Assembly: GCA_021234155.1 (NCBI GenBank)
Contig: JAJEKV010000003.1
Coordinates: 27,077,166 to 27,141,165, forward strand
Source of the DNA: Isoetes taiwanensis
Taxonomy: Eukaryota; Streptophyta; Lycopodiopsida; Isoetales; Isoetaceae
Direction: 5' to 3'
Length of the DNA stretch: 64,000 bases
How positions within the stretch are numbered: the first letter of the stretch is position 1; every line of letters starts with the position of its first letter. The notes beneath the pieces were generated by a model. The model saw nothing but the letters and a program-made list of their open reading frames with translations. It made no database searches and was not told where the DNA came from. Made by a program: the position numbers and the translations under genes. Positions 24,914 through 37,699 of the stretch are shown piece after piece.

Positions 24914-25119
24914 CTTATTGCGCCGGATCAGGCCGAGCCTCGTTTGGCAGCCCTTAGGTTTACTTCAATGCAAAGACCCGTCGAGCAGGGCTTATATAAT
25001 CGAGGAACGACCTAGTCGTAGTTTCCTACAACAAGATGGGAGGGTTGCCCTAGGTTAAAAAAACTATTCTATTCTATTCCTAGGTTGTTATTTTTAGCGC
25101 GCAGGGTGAGATTCGACTA

Positions 25120-25292
25120 CTAGAGTGTGTTTTTGCATTGGGTTTCGATCATGCCAATGATTGTGGCGGTGGTCTAGTTGTTACACCTTTAGTTGACTAC
25201 AACTGAGTGGGAGACCTCAGTGAGTTGTAAGTCTCACCATACGGGTGTGTCGCACCGTAAGGTGCCCTTTTCGTCAATTTAAAAAAAAAGGT
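25120..25292 (+). repeat. Possible tRNA-derived SINE
   Basis: It begins with gtggcggtggtctagttgtta, which resembles the A box of tRNA-derived plant SINEs. A degenerate B-box-like gggagacctcag follows about 40 bp later, and the segment ends in a short A-run (tttaaaaaaaaa). It lies just upstream of the WW-domain gene promoter side. The B box is poor, so this is tentative. Confidence 0.4.
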
Positions 25293-25299
25293 GCTAATG

Positions 25300-26180
25300 C
25301 ACTGTGGCTTGCCCTTAAATCTGTTAGAAATGAAGAATGAAACTTGTCTTGAAAATTGAAATAATAAAGGTGCGACCAGGTGAGCTCAAAACTATTCCTT
25401 AACAGTTGTGCCCCAAGTCATGAATGAACGAAGCTTTGGCATTCTGCAGGCTCTTCCGCCTTCTTCCTGCCTCTGCTTCGCCTCCACTGCCTTCTGTCCG
25501 CCTCCTCCGCCTTCTGCCTGTCTCTGCTCCTCTACATCTATAATAGCAGATGGGCAATCTGCCACAGAGTTTATGAAGGTCTGGTCGGAGATGAACAAGG
25601 GTCTCCAATATCAACACCACCTAAATTCTTCGCCTCTCTAATCGGTGCGGAGTTTTTAAATGCAATAAATTGCAGAGCAGGGTGGACGCCAACGCTTCAC
25701 CAACCAACCAACATGCCAACCAGCATACCAGGGCTTTGCCCAGGCATTCCAGCCAGCGGCGGTGGCGCAACTAAATGAGCAATTTTGGCATATCTGACAA
25801 GAAACAAGGCTTCACCAAATCCAATAATCAGAAGCAAAAAATAGCTCAAATTTCTGCTTTGAAGTAGAGTTTAAGCTGATCGATAATTTGAAATGTCAAA
25901 CCGGAAGAACACGCTCTCTTCTCATGTATGCAGCATCAAATGCTCTAAACCCATGAAACCAGAGAAGCCCAATATATTGTTGAACTCAGACCCAAGAGAT
26001 AAACCCACCTGAAATCAATGTTGGAGCAGAACAAAATATCTGGAAAAAAAATGGGTAATGAAATGCGATGTGGACAGCAGTGCAAGGGGCCATAATCTGA
26101 AGATGGGCTATGGAAACGACTGAAGGCAGAGGGAGGGGGCAGAAGTGAAGGGTGAAGGATTGAGCAGGTGGGATGAAGAT
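25300..26180. other. No gene recognised
   Basis: Contains a short pyrimidine-rich run of repeated 'cttctgcctctgc/cctcc' (25,450-25,540) and otherwise unique sequence up to the 3' end of the first LINE. Confidence 0.4.
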
Positions 26181-28700
26181 TTTAAAATAGAATAGAATAG
26201 AGTTTTTATCATCCACGAAGACCAATTGGCCTATCGGATCCAAAAAAGAGGCGCAACAAGCGTATTAGTGTTCATGTTATAAAACCTCCGCCCCGAAGGG
26301 TTTAGGGGATGGCGTGACAGGAATAGGATTGTTGTCAAACTGTATAAAGTAAAGAAATATGTGCACATATCAGTCAAGTACCCGAGGACCGAGCTTATCT
26401 CGGCGATCCATGACCTCTTGAAGGTATGATCCCAATATCTGTACTGAGGCCGTGCTCAACATCTCATACAGGGGATGGCTAGGATGGACCAGCTCAGCAT
26501 AGCATATCCGAATGTCATTATATATCAAGCAGCTCTGAAGGATGTGTCATTCGTCTTCCACAGCTCCAACTTGGCCGCGTTGACAAAGCCTCTCCTCACG
26601 CGGCTCCCAATTCATCTTCCCGTCTCAATCCGGAGATGGTGTATACTTGTGCAGATATAAGCAATGGATCTATGCTTTTTCATGGGTAGATGAGTGCGCA
26701 TGTAGCATTGTGGGCTTCGCTCCAACATGGAGTTTATGTGGCATTGGTAATGTGTCGTCTTGACCTGTTCAATGGTGCTGGCATCTCATAGCTTACTGAG
26801 AAAGCATGTTTCAGGGTATTGTAAGAGATTATGATGATTTGTTTCCGTTTGCACTCGGATGCACCTGTGCTCCTGTACATTCCATCTGGCCAGCCACTGA
26901 GCTCTCTTTTCCCGTCAGCAGGCCTTTAGGCGTTGAGGCCCATTGCCACAGTGTAAGCGAGGTTAGGAAGACAAGTATTGTCCATACTGACATCTTCTGG
27001 AAGTAGATGATGTGTCTATCAAGGGCCCCCCTCTGAAGAGGCAAAAAACATGTCTCCTGCAACAATATCTGGTTTGGAAATGTGGACTTTACCCCCAGGG
27101 CATGTGCTAAGAAAGCTTTCTGTACCTGCTCCAGTTCATTCCAAGTGGCGAGGGAAACCACCGGGCCCTAGACCTCGACCCTATACAAAAGCACAGGTTC
27201 TACTAGCACCTTGAATAGGTGCGACTAGTGGGCCCAATCATATAGCTCTGTCTTTTGGCTATTGTTTTGCATCGCATAAAGTGCCTTACATGGAATTGTC
27301 CTAGTTCATGGCACACGGGAACTCTACCCCCAAATATTTGTAAGCGGGCACCACTTCAATATTTTGGCTACGATAAGTGAGAGTTGGGGCCCTTGCTGGC
27401 ATACGGACGATATTAGGACCACTTTGGTCTTGGCCAAGTTGACACACATGTCAGTCACCTGGAAAAATGTGTCCTGGGCATCGAGATGGCATTGCATGTC
27501 TGCCTGAGTGTGAGCCAAAAGGTCCACATCATCAGCATAGATCAGCTGCCTGGTGATCTGGTGTAGAAGTTGAGCCCCATTGCCTATATTAGCTGCAAGC
27601 CATCTCTCCAACTGATCAATGTACAGGCCAAATAGTGTAGGAGAGAGAGGGCATCCCTGGCGGATCCCGATACTGCTCTCGAATAGTTGGCCCGCTGGTT
27701 GCAGCCGGCCTGTGCATGTCTCATATAACCTGTACAGCGCATTTTGCAGTTCTGCAGGGATGTCTAGCTGTTGCAATCTTGTCCACAACTTATCCAGAGG
27801 CACAATGTCAAAAGTCTTAGCGAAGTCTATGAAGCATCAATACAAATCATGTCGACAGTTCCTGTTGTCCTCAACCAGAGTCCGCAGCGTGAAGATATGA
27901 CCAATGGTTGAGTGCTTCGGCCTGAATCCTACCAGCGTAAGTTCCTGCACTTCCCCTGCCTCTGCCCATCTTGTTAAGTGCTGCTCAAGGATCCCCCAAG
28001 GAGCTTTGCAAACATGAGCTGATCATGATGGTCCGGTAATTGGTGGGGCAATGGGGGTCTCCTGCCTTGTAGATTGGGACAACCCTGCTAGTGGTCCACT
28101 GCAAGGGAAAACTATCCCGTAAATCCTTGTTGAACATGGCGGTTAGTACTGGTGACATGGATGGTTCTACCCACTTAACTCGCCTGCATGCCGTCAAGGT
28201 CTGGCGCTTTTCCATTGGCTAGACGTTCCAGCCCCTGTGGTACCTCCACTTCTGTGATTTCCAGCACCGGGCCCTGCTACGGGGGTAATCTTGCCCGTGC
28301 ACCCTCAAGATTATAGAGTTGCTATAGGTATTTCCCCCATTGTTCCGGGTGATATTTCCTATGGGCGATACTGGCCTCCCGAGCACTCTTTGCCAGAAGG
28401 TCCTGGGATGGCGTTCCAAAAGGAAGAACATTTCATATTGATGGGCTGCAATGTACCTAGCCTTTCTAGCCTTAAGGAAAATGCGATATTGTCTGACCGC
28501 ATCCGGGCGCAGAGCAGGATCTGTGACTTGACGGAGCTAGCGTTTGCATTCTTTGCACTCAGCATCAAGCCACTAGTTACACAGAAAGGTCGTAGCCCCG
28601 GAGCTTTGTTGGCGACGGCTTCTCCCAAAACATCTTTCTGCAGCAGTCCCGAGGACGTCAATGAGTCTGCCTGCTTGCTGCTTCAGCGATGAGCACTGTG
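26180..28700 (-). mobile_element. LINE copy A, minus strand, 5' truncated and decayed
   Basis: Minus-strand reverse transcriptase fragments. At 28215-27985: FPLQWTTSRVVPIYKAGDP and NYRTIMIS (fingers). At 27803-27324: IGIRQGCPLSPTLFGLYID, then LIYADDVDLLAHTQADMQ, the catalytic YADD box, then CVNLAKTKVV. At 27161-26829: WNELEQVQKAFLAHALGVKS and LLQETCFLPLQRGALDR from the region after the RT. Frames change between blocks. The 3' end is at about 26,190: read on the minus strand it is ggtcttcgtggatgataaaa followed by a (ctatt)n tail, matching the tails of copies B and C. Copy D at 37.7-38.3 kb is homologous to its 5' part. Confidence 0.8.
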
Positions 28701-28779
28701 AAATGCTTGCCAAGTCCTCCATAAGCATCTGGGAGTAAGTATAAGCGTGAGTAAAAGCATGCAGTGATGTATAAAAAAC

Positions 28780-29045
28780 GTGCATTTTGACGCCACATTT
28801 TTGTACCTTCTTTGTGGTAGAATCAGGTGGTACATAGAGAAGCAGAGATTGTGGGAGTGTGAAATAATGAGTGTCGGTTATTTTGAATTTTATGTCACGT
28901 CATTGTCCCTATTCTCAAATTAGAAAAATAATCACCTCTTCTTCTGTTTTTTTGCTGCTTTTTGCCGATTGAACCCTATGGATGCCATATTGTTCGATTT
29001 ATTTCTATCTCTGTGTTCGGCCTTGCTTTATGCTTCAAGCGTCTT
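28780..29045. other. No gene recognised
   Basis: Unique sequence between LINE copy A and the ~930 bp duplicated unit. Confidence 0.4.
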
Positions 29046-30274
29046 TGTTCTAAGCTATAGTTACCCACTATAGCTTATTACACCTCTCTTCTCGTTGGAA
29101 TTGCCCCATCTGTCTGGTTGCATCTTGGTGCTCGTTGCTCGTAGGATTCTTATTTTTGTTCATTCGTCCAATTGCGAGTTGTTCCTCTTACCTTTCGGAA
29201 TTCGAAAGCCAGTTTCTATGCCCCTCGCTTCCTCACTTCATTTCTCCTGCATTTTCAATCTAGCTCTATCTATTCGTTCGCTCGGTTTGGGATGTTTTCA
29301 GTTTGTAGTCCCTTGATGTCGTCTTCCACATGTGCCAGATAGTTCTATTTCACTTCTTGGGATTCGTTGTTCAAATCTCGATAGTTCTGTCTACTCCTTT
29401 ATATTGTTTCATTAGTCTCGGGGGCGTCTTATATGTTGTTGTTGTGCTTGAAAGTTCGCTTGGGACCATTATAACATTGGAATTTAGTTTCCCTCCCCCC
29501 CCCCCTTTTTTGGTACCTTGATTCTTCTATTTTGTTGTTCATGTGCTCTTTCTGGTCGTAGTTTGTTGTGTGTCCGGTGCTCATGTTTGTCTTTTACGCA
29601 TTTCATTTTGCTTCTTAGTCTCGGCTTTCTTATTTGTTAAAGCATGGTTGGTTCGCATCATCTTTAATCTGGTATCATCATGCCTCCATCTTCCCTCCCA
29701 TTATTGCTAGGTTTTGCATTCGATGACTAGTTTTTCATCGTCAATATTCTTATCTATTGTATCGCCTCGACTCCCTTGGATTCACCAATCTCATTCAGCT
29801 ATTGTTTCACCTTTGGCGCACCCTAGGTATTGGTTGCTCCTTGTATGTTTTTGACATCCTTTGTTTCTTTGTCACTCCCTACCAGGTCACTCCATTTCTA
29901 AGTCATTTCTTCATCACGCAATTTTCATAAGTTTTATAGTTGTTTCCCATGATGACTCTTTCCGCATTTATGCAACTAAGACAATAGTCTTCACTCCTTA
30001 GTTGCCCGCTATAGTTTATTACACCATTCTGCTCATCTGGATTGCTCCATTGATCTGTTTTCTTCTTGGCATTTTTTCCTTCATAGGATTATTAGTTTGT
30101 TCATTTGTCCAGTTGTGAGCTTGTTCCTCTTACCCTTCCATGTTCGGTAACAGGTTTCTATGCCCCATCCCTCCCCCCGAGTTTTTTCATTTCTCAAGTA
30201 TTTTCTATTTAGTGTTGTCTAGTCTCCACTTAGTTTGGGATTTTTCATCCAGTTGCTTCGCTCTATCTATGGTC

Positions 30275-31663
30275 CCCTAGACAATTGCTCTATGCAGATG
30301 ATGTAGACTTGCTATCCCATACAGCCAGGAGTATGCAGCAGCATTTGGACTCTCTTAGTGGGTTCTGTGACACAACAGGAATGACGGTGAACCTGCAGAA
30401 AACTAAGCTCCTGGCAGTCCTCTCCTCGCAGCATGATATTCCATATCTCTATTACAGAGGACAGAAGGTGGATGTTGTAAGGACCTTCAAGTATCTGGGA
30501 ATCGACTTTTGCGCTAGCATGTTATGGGATGACTGTGTGGAAAGACGGGTCAGGGATGGAAAGCCCTGTATGATGCTATGCGTAATAGCTGCTGAGAATA
30601 GACCTATGTGGACGGGCACGAGCACACCTGCTCGTGAAAGCTTTCGTTGAACCAAGATTGTTGTATGGGGTAGAGGTCCGGGGTCCGTAAATTAGCAAGA
30701 ACACCAGGATAAGCTAGAGAGGGTGCAAAAGGCCTTCTTAACATACGCCTAGGTATCAAGGACACGGTGCCTTATCGATTTTGCTATATGAGATCGGGTT
30801 TCGCCCCTGCAACATTCCGCTATGCGCAGACATCTTGCATATTTCCACAAGGTCACCAGCGTGGATGCACAACGTCTTCCCCCGAGGGCTTTGTTATTGG
30901 CACAAGAGCCACAACGACTCAAGAGGGTATGGCAGATAACCGCCGTGGGTGGTTCGCAACGTGGTCTATAGACTACCGCCAGATTGTGGCTATGCTCGAT
31001 GCCCGGGACAGCCGCGACACCTGAATGAGCGCTTTGCCACCACTCTGTGGGATGCAACCACTCGTGCAAAGCCTAAAACAGAGCACTACCACACGCAAGT
31101 TAATCCAACACTGGAACATGGCCCACACCAGTATTTGAAAGCGATATATCTATGAAGAAACGAGAGCTATTGCCTCCGCGGAGGACGGGTCCCATCATCT
31201 CGTAATTGAAACAGTCGTTGGGACTACGATGGAGGGCGAGAATCCCCGGCATGAGAGAATATGCCAGTGTTGCCACATGCGACAAGAGAGGATGAGCACC
31301 ATGCTCGCAAGAGTGTCCGGCATATATGCATATCCGAGCAACACATGCTGATCTTAGATGCTCTGAGGCACCGCTGCATCAATTGCTGGCATCGCCAATG
31401 GTTGCACGTCTCGCATCCTACATTTTGCAAGTCTCTACCGTTAGAGAATCCCTCGCAGGACAAGGGATCTGAGAGCCTACTACCAGGGTTTTTCCTCCCA
31501 TGTGGGGGTTTTTTCATCCCAGTAGTAGGGACACATTGTATAGTAGCATTTGTCTTTTTGGTGTGGTTTTATCTGCTTTGTGTACTGCATGTACCGTCTC
31601 ATAGGTCAAGTTTGGCCTCCGCGGACGTTAAAATATACTTCCTTCCTTTCCTTCCTTCCTAAT
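30275..31663 (+). mobile_element. LINE copy B, 5' truncated, plus strand
   Basis: It starts inside the RT: LLYADDVDLLSHTARSMQQ, then GMTVNLQKTKLLAVL and TFKYLGIDF (30285-30650). Beyond that, the C-terminal part is recognisable but frame-broken, with AFVEPRLLYGVEV (about 30,635-30,675) and a zinc-finger-like CQCC ... DEHHA (about 31,265-31,305). The 3' UTR has an 8 bp-stem hairpin (31476-31529). The end is ggcctccgcggacgttaaaa at 31,614-31,634 followed by a (cttcc)n tail. It interrupts the second copy of the ~930 bp duplication, which dates insertion after that duplication. Confidence 0.8.
31476..31529 (+). other. 3' UTR hairpin of LINE copy B
   Basis: Arms CCTACTAC (31476-31483) and GTAGTAGG (31522-31529) pair perfectly. 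The enclosed sequence has AGGGTTTTTCCTC and GGGGTTTTTTCATCCC, with cctccc and ggggg able to form an inner stem. The same two boxes occur inside a different stem in the DIRS-like element at 52.56-52.64 kb. Confidence 0.65.
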
Positions 31664-32456
31664 GTCATCTTCTGACAGTGCCGGATAATTCCATTCATTT
31701 CCTCCATATACTGTCCAGTCCTCTTTATATTGCTTCATTGGCCTCAGGGTCCCCGATGTAAGTTGTCTTGTATGTTGTTACTATTCTTGATAGTTCTTTT
31801 GGGTCCATTGTGCATGGATGATATATGTTGGAATTTAGTCTTTGATTTTCTCAGTATTTGTCATGCGAATTTTCGTTGTCGTTGTTAGTGCTTTGATTCT
31901 CCAGTATGGTTTCATGTGCTCCTTGTTGTGGTCATAGTTTGTGGCTTATGTTTGGTTTTTGCATCTAGATGTTGAAGCATTCCATTTGCCCCATTATTTT
32001 CGCTTTCTTTTTGTTAATCGTGGTTGGCTCGCATCATCTTTTTAAAGTTTGTATCATTTGTCTTCGTCTTCCTCCCACCATTCCTTGTTAGGTTTTGCAT
32101 TTGATGGCTGGTTTTTTCACCTTCAATATTCTCACATTTTGTCTCACTTCAGCTCCCTTTGGGTTCACCTATCTCATTCGGTAGTTGTTTCTTCTTTGGC
32201 ACGCCCACAATATCGGTTGCTCCTCGAATATTATTCTTTGTCGTTCTTTACCAGGGCACTTCAGTTCCAAGTCAGTTCTTCATCACACAATGGTCTTAGT
32301 TTCATAGTTGTTTCCCATGATATCTCTTTTCTGCATCTCCGCCGCTAAGAAATCACCAGCCCCCTTAGTGATTTTACTTGTTTTTGCTCATAGTTTTAGT
32401 TTGTGATTGGAGGAGGTAGGTTCCTCTTTGTATCAGGTGTTGTTGCTTTGCAAAGG

Positions 32457-32522
32457 ACCTTTCCCTAGAATGCCATGGTTCTCTTCTTATATAGAAGAGA
32501 ACCATCATTCTGGGAAAAGGGA
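32457..32522. other. Near-perfect foldback hairpin
   Basis: Inner arms ATGGTTCTCTTCT and AGAAGAGAACCAT are perfectly complementary around a 5 nt tatat loop. The outer arms (cctttccctagaatg and cattctgggaaaagg) extend the stem to about 30 bp with a few bulges. The stem is about the size of a small plant miRNA precursor core or a short foldback element. Confidence 0.65.
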
Positions 32523-32869
32523 TGCTAGTTTTGGCATCACGCCATTTTGGACGTCAAATCTATCTATAGCTTGAGCCTTCTATGGCGCAGGCTTTCTTTG
32601 GCTCTGTCTACTATATATCCATGTTGCTTGCTAGCATTCCTCATCGACATTTCCTCTGAGCTGACTTCTGTTTGTTCCAGAGTTTCCCTCCCTCCTCGCT
32701 CACGAAGTCTAGTCACTTAGGGCATCGCCTTTAACAACTGTTGTGGTCTCTTCGTTCCTCTAGTGAATTTTGGATCGACTCTTCTCTTTTATATCTTTGT
32801 GGTTGATGGGCTCTGCAATTTCGGTGTAGCACTTGTAAACTGTAGCACTTGAGACCCACCGGTGGGAGG

Positions 32870-32999
<130 letters not shown>

Positions 33000-35900
33000 A
33001 CTTGCTGATGTGATATGTTTTGTAGAGACGAAAGAACATGAGCTGTATGATTTGCCGCAGATTGATGGTTTTAATAAAATATATTCGGTAAGAAATAACC
33101 GATTCAAACAGGGAGATAATGGTAATGGAGGAGTTGCTTGTTACGTGAAGACATGCATTCATCATTTGGTTCGGGGATCAAAAAAGACTTAAACAACCAG
33201 ATATATATGGCTTGCAATTCGGGGGGATACATCACCTTTTCTATTTAGCAAGCAGTGCTATTACGCCCCAAGACACAAAGGGATATACCAGAATAGTGAA
33301 GCTTCAGGTGAGGATCTATACTTTGAACTTGAGCAAGATATAATGCAGTTTCAAGAAAAAGGAGAGGTTATCTTAACTGGAGATTTTAATAGTAGAACTG
33401 GAAAAAAGCAAGCCACTGCTTATACAGGAGAGCATGATCCACTCTGGTTAGATACCATGAGTGATGCTGAGTTAAAGCAGGAAGGATGGTATAGAGAATC
33501 TAGTGATGGGATAATCACCCGATCTGGACGACAGCTTCTCCATCTCTGCTGCAGTACGGATTTACTAATATGTAATGGTATTAGTAAGTTCCCTTCCACC
33601 TCCCAATGTACATGTAGAACCAGAAGTGTTGTAGACTATGTGATTGCCTCCAATGAAACTATAAACCATTTGGAATTCTATGTTATGGATGAGCAAACCG
33701 AATCGGATCATGTCCCTTTGGCCATCAAACTACCTGTTATGGTATGTAACATTGAACAATCACCAGGAAGCATCTCGGGGGTGAGACTAAACCGCAAGAA
33801 AGCGTACCACTATGGGCAAATAGTGGAAGACCTAGTTGCAAACACCAAGTGGACAGATGATGCAAGTGAAATTAGCAAAGCTGTACATGAGATCTTAACC
33901 GAGGCATCGAACAGAAGTTTCACATCTCAGCGTGTGCAAAAAGGTATGAAATGCAATTCCTGGTTTGATTCTGAGTGTAGGCTTGCAAAGAGAAAATTCA
34001 GAAATAGCATGGGGGAAAGACGAGACCAGCATAGAAAGGAATACCATAAGATTGTTAGGAAAAAGAAAAGGAAGTTTATAAGAGATCAGCAGATAGCATT
34101 GGTAGATCAATATCAGCTAGAGCCAAAACTATTCTGGAATAGGCTGAAAGGCACTATAAAACAAGCAGTCCCCCTTACCGCGAGTGACCTGTGGAAACAG
34201 GTTAAAAAACTTTACCATGATGAAGGGATACCGGGTGAAGTGAAACGGGAATCAAAAATGATAATTAATGATGAGGATGTGGCTGAAGGTATAAAGCACC
34301 TTGCTAATGGGAAAGCTAAAGATGTTCATGGATTATGTGCTGAACACTTGAAGTGGGCAGGAGAGACGCTTTGTAGCAAGATTACTCAAATGTTTAATGC
34401 AGCTATGGTACAAGGATTCCCCCAGGAGTGGCAAATGAATAGAGTGGTCCCAATTCATAAAAGTGGGGCGAAAACAGATGCAAATAATTATAGGACGCTT
34501 ATGGTGAGTAGTTTATTCTCGAAATTGTTTGCTACAATCATAGAAAGAAAGATAAGTAGTTGGGCTGAAAAAGAGAAGGTAAGGGCTGAAACACAAGCTG
34601 GGTTCAGACCCAATAGGTCCACAATGGATCATCTACTTGTTCTAAAAACCATCATGGATTCGGTGAAAGGTACAAAGATAGCGGCATACATCTTGTTTGT
34701 TGATTTCAGGAAAGCATTTGATAAAGTACCAAGGAAGCAATTATGGGAAAGAATGGAAAAGCTGAATGTGCCTAAAGACTTACAGGAGGCGGTGCGGGTA
34801 TTATATGAAAAAGTTTTGGTGCAACTATCCATGCCTCTTGCATTGGAGATCCCGGACTGTGTGGATAGTAATGTAGGAGTGAAACAGGGGTGCCCGATGT
34901 CTCCGACATTATTTGGATTGTTCATTGATAGTCTGGAGGAGTGGCTTAGATGTCATGGGAGAGGAGGCATAGCCTTGAATGGATATGTTATACAGTTGCT
35001 CATGTATGCTGATGATGTTGTCATCTTTGTGCGCACACAGAGCATATGCAACAACATTTAGATTCACTGGCAGCCTTTTGTGAAATGAATGGCATGGAGG
35101 TTAATCTTGAGAAGACCAATATCATGACAGTGGGTGCACTAAAACAGGAAACTTTTAAATACAAGGGGAAGACAATAGATACATGTGACTCATATAAGTA
35201 CTTGGGGCTCATCATAAGCAGGAACCATAGGTGGAATACTTGCATAATACAAAGAATTGAGGGGGGTCTGAAAGCCTTATATGCTATGCAAAGCATGTGT
35301 AGAAGAATCTCACTTTGGAATTGGCAACTAAAAAGCAGATTATTTCATTCATTGGTGCAAAGTGTTGTCTTGTATGGCTGTGAGATCTGGGGTCCCGGGC
35401 TACCTAAATGCTTATGGGAGGATGTAGAACAAGTACTAAAGAAATTCCTGAGACTCGAATTAGGAGGAAGATCCAAACGCCATATCAAATGATGCTAGTG
35501 AATGCGCTTAATGCCCCTTGAGGTGTGAAGCGATACTCCAATGCATACACGTGATCTTAAGAAGGTGAGGAGAATGGATGATACTAGACTACCACATCTG
35601 GCCCTGCAAGTAAGTGAACAAAAAGGATGGTTTTCAGATGTAAAAAAATGGTTAAAAAGATGGGAGATCAATTGGGAAGATGCAGTTCTATATGATGGGG
35701 ACCTTCGAGAATGGGTATGCGGGATGGTGAAGCGGAAATTATGGCAGGGACCTCTGACCAAAATGTTCCTGTACAGGCAAAATATGAACCCAGGATTGGG
35801 TATTGCAAAACACTTGAGTGAAGACATATCTGTTAAAAAACGACATACAATTAGTAGGATGCGGCTAAGCTCACATCGACTTGGAATTGAAGTGGGAAGA

Positions 35901-36280
35901 TGGGGGCAGTCCATTCCCAGAACGATGCGGGAATGTAAAGTATGTGGTAGCGGTGATATAGAAGACGAGGAGCATGTTTTGATATGGTGTCCAGCGTACA
36001 AAATGATACGAGACCGTTTTGGAATAGAGGCAAGTGATCTAACGGCGTTTTTCCTACTCCAGGGTGATAGAATAGGGTCATATTTAATAGAAGTATTGCA
36101 CTATAGAGAGATATGTGTGCGCAATGTAAATACTCTCTTAAATGAAAATGATGATGAGAGTGAGAGTGAGGAGCTAGATGAGGAAACTGAAACTCATCTA
36201 CTTTTTTATGAAGATATGTAAAAGCATCGTCTTATAGGCCTGAGAGGCCTCCACAGACGTAATACATTTCATTTCATTTC

Positions 36281-36283
<3 letters not shown>
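33000..36283 (+). mobile_element. LINE copy C, nearly full length, plus strand
   Basis: An APE-type non-LTR retrotransposon, 33,000-36,283, lying between two blocks of CT microsatellite (32,875-32,997 and 36,284 onward). It ends with ggcctccacagacgtaatac followed by (atttc)n. Only the extreme N-terminus of the endonuclease is missing: the coding sequence starts within the ADVICFVETKEHE motif. The order is endonuclease, RT, and a C-terminal CCHC-like zinc finger. The clade was not assigned; there is no RNase H. Confidence 0.88.
33007..36221 (+). pseudogene. LINE C ORF2: endonuclease, reverse transcriptase, zinc finger
   Basis: Endonuclease: FVETKEHE, GGVACYVKT, one in-frame stop at 33190-33192, then GEVILTGDFNSRTG, RSVVDYVIAS and TESDHVPLAI. 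RT: FPQEWQMNRVVPIHKSG, ETQAGFRPNRSTMDHL, LFVDFRKAFDKVP, VGVKQGCPMSPTLFGLFID, and the catalytic LLMYADDVVIF at about 35,000. A one-base slip at about 35,040 moves to the frame with MQQHLDSLAAFCEMNGMEV and SYKYLGLI (35046-35492). Two more slips and a stop occur near 35,480-35,540. The last frame (35541-36221) has CKVCGSGDIEDEEHVLIWC, a C-x2-C-x9-H-x4-C finger typical of LINE C-termini, and an acidic tail. The copy is therefore dead but young enough to read almost throughout. Confidence 0.88.
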
Positions 36284-36365
<82 letters not shown>

Positions 36366-36430
36366 GCTCTCTCTCTCTCTCTCAAGTATCTCTCTCTTAT
36401 TGTCTCATTATCTCTCTCTCTCTCTTTCAC
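36284..36430. repeat. (CT)n microsatellite, right of LINE C
   Basis: About 80 uninterrupted bases of ct, then imperfect continuations to about 36,430. Together with 32,875-32,997 it brackets LINE C. Confidence 0.97.
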
Positions 36431-36434
36431 GCTC

Positions 36435-37690
36435 GTGGCTTCCAAGTATTCTCATTTATTGTGTCATTATCTCTGTAATCCTTTTCACGTTCTGCTCGTG
36501 TATTTTTTGTTTCGGTTGGCGTTCTGATGCTTGGCCCGTAAGGGCATCTAACCCCTTATCTTAAACTTCCATGTGGTATGTTTGTTTGCAGCTGGCGCAC
36601 GATGGATCGTCTTTTCAATTTTTGCTATTGTGCTTGACTGCTTGTATTGGCTATTAACTCTTTGATTACTATCAAGTTGGTTCTCAGTTGGCCGCATTGT
36701 TCCAGTGTAGCACTTGTCGCTTTTGGAGGGCATCAAGGGGATGCCTCACTCGGTCGAGCCTGTATATAGATATTGGAATTCTCGATCTCGGCTTAGCCTC
36801 ATGGCTTCCGAGGATGCTCGTGGGTTGTTTCCCCGTATTGATGTTGTGATTCTTGTATTCTCGATCCCGGTGTAGCTTCGGGGCTTCTGGGGATTCTCAT
36901 GGATCATTTCTCTTTTTCGATACTGTAATTCTTGTATTGTTGGCCCAGTTTTATAGTCTGCTGACACTTGGCCCTGTGGTTGGCTCCTAACACTTACACT
37001 TCGACGATTGGCGGGATTTTTGCGATTTTTGGAGCTCTGACCTTGTTCGTGCTCGTGGAGTGGCTTGTCTTGCCGAACTGCCCAATTTTTAGCTCTAATC
37101 TCACAAGTGCAGGTGAAGTTGCTTTTTCAGACGAGCAGCCAAGGGTCGGCACATGGAGTTGGTGTGGCAACTTAGCGGGACATGTTTTGAGTTGCAGCTT
37201 AGATGGTTGCCAAGGTGGGCGCGTGTAATTTTGGGGTGGAGATCTTAGTAAGACTTGTTGGGGCGCAGCTTTGACGAGTGGCAATACTTTTGAAGTTGCA
37301 GTTTGGGCAGTGCAGAGACGATCTTCTGACTTTCTTCTGTCTTAAAAGCCTCGCTATGAAGGATTTTTGTGTTACCCTCGGATTTGTCTAGACAATCGGG
37401 GATGCTATCGTTTCTTAGTCATTTTAAGATTCATCATTGGGTACCCCTATGTATTATTGTACTCATTCATTCAGCTCAATGGAACACCACTTCACTCAAT
37501 GGAGGTGTGGTTTATAAGTAAGTGTAGTTTTTAAGAAGGAGTTTTTTAGAAAGTATGGTTCTCTAAAGTGGTGTGATTTCTTAAGGTTCTTTATAGATAA
37601 TTTTGTAAGCACCACCATACAATCATTGCCCTACTCTCATCCATATGATTCACCACGAAGTATCCATGTTCTCCTTACATGCCCTGTATC
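36435..37690. other. No gene recognised
   Basis: T-rich unique sequence with a local duplication of the phrase tctcgatc(t/c)cgg(c/t)(t/g)tag(c/-) ... ggcttc(c/t) (about 36,780-36,880). No protein family was recognised in any frame. Confidence 0.4.
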
Positions 37691-37699
37691 AAAATATCC

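Larger units (their letters stand above)
29050..32350. repeat. ~930 bp tandem duplication, second copy split by LINE B
   Basis: Copy 1 is 29,050-29,975. Copy 2 is 29,985-30,270 plus 31,665-32,350. Matching marks: acccactatagcttattaca and gcccgctatagtttattaca; tttatattgtttcatt(a) and tttatattgcttcatt(g); gttttgcattcgatgactag and gttttgcatttgatggctgg; tagttgtttcccatgat in both. Divergence is substantial, so the duplication is old. The T-rich open frames are not coding. Confidence 0.85.
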
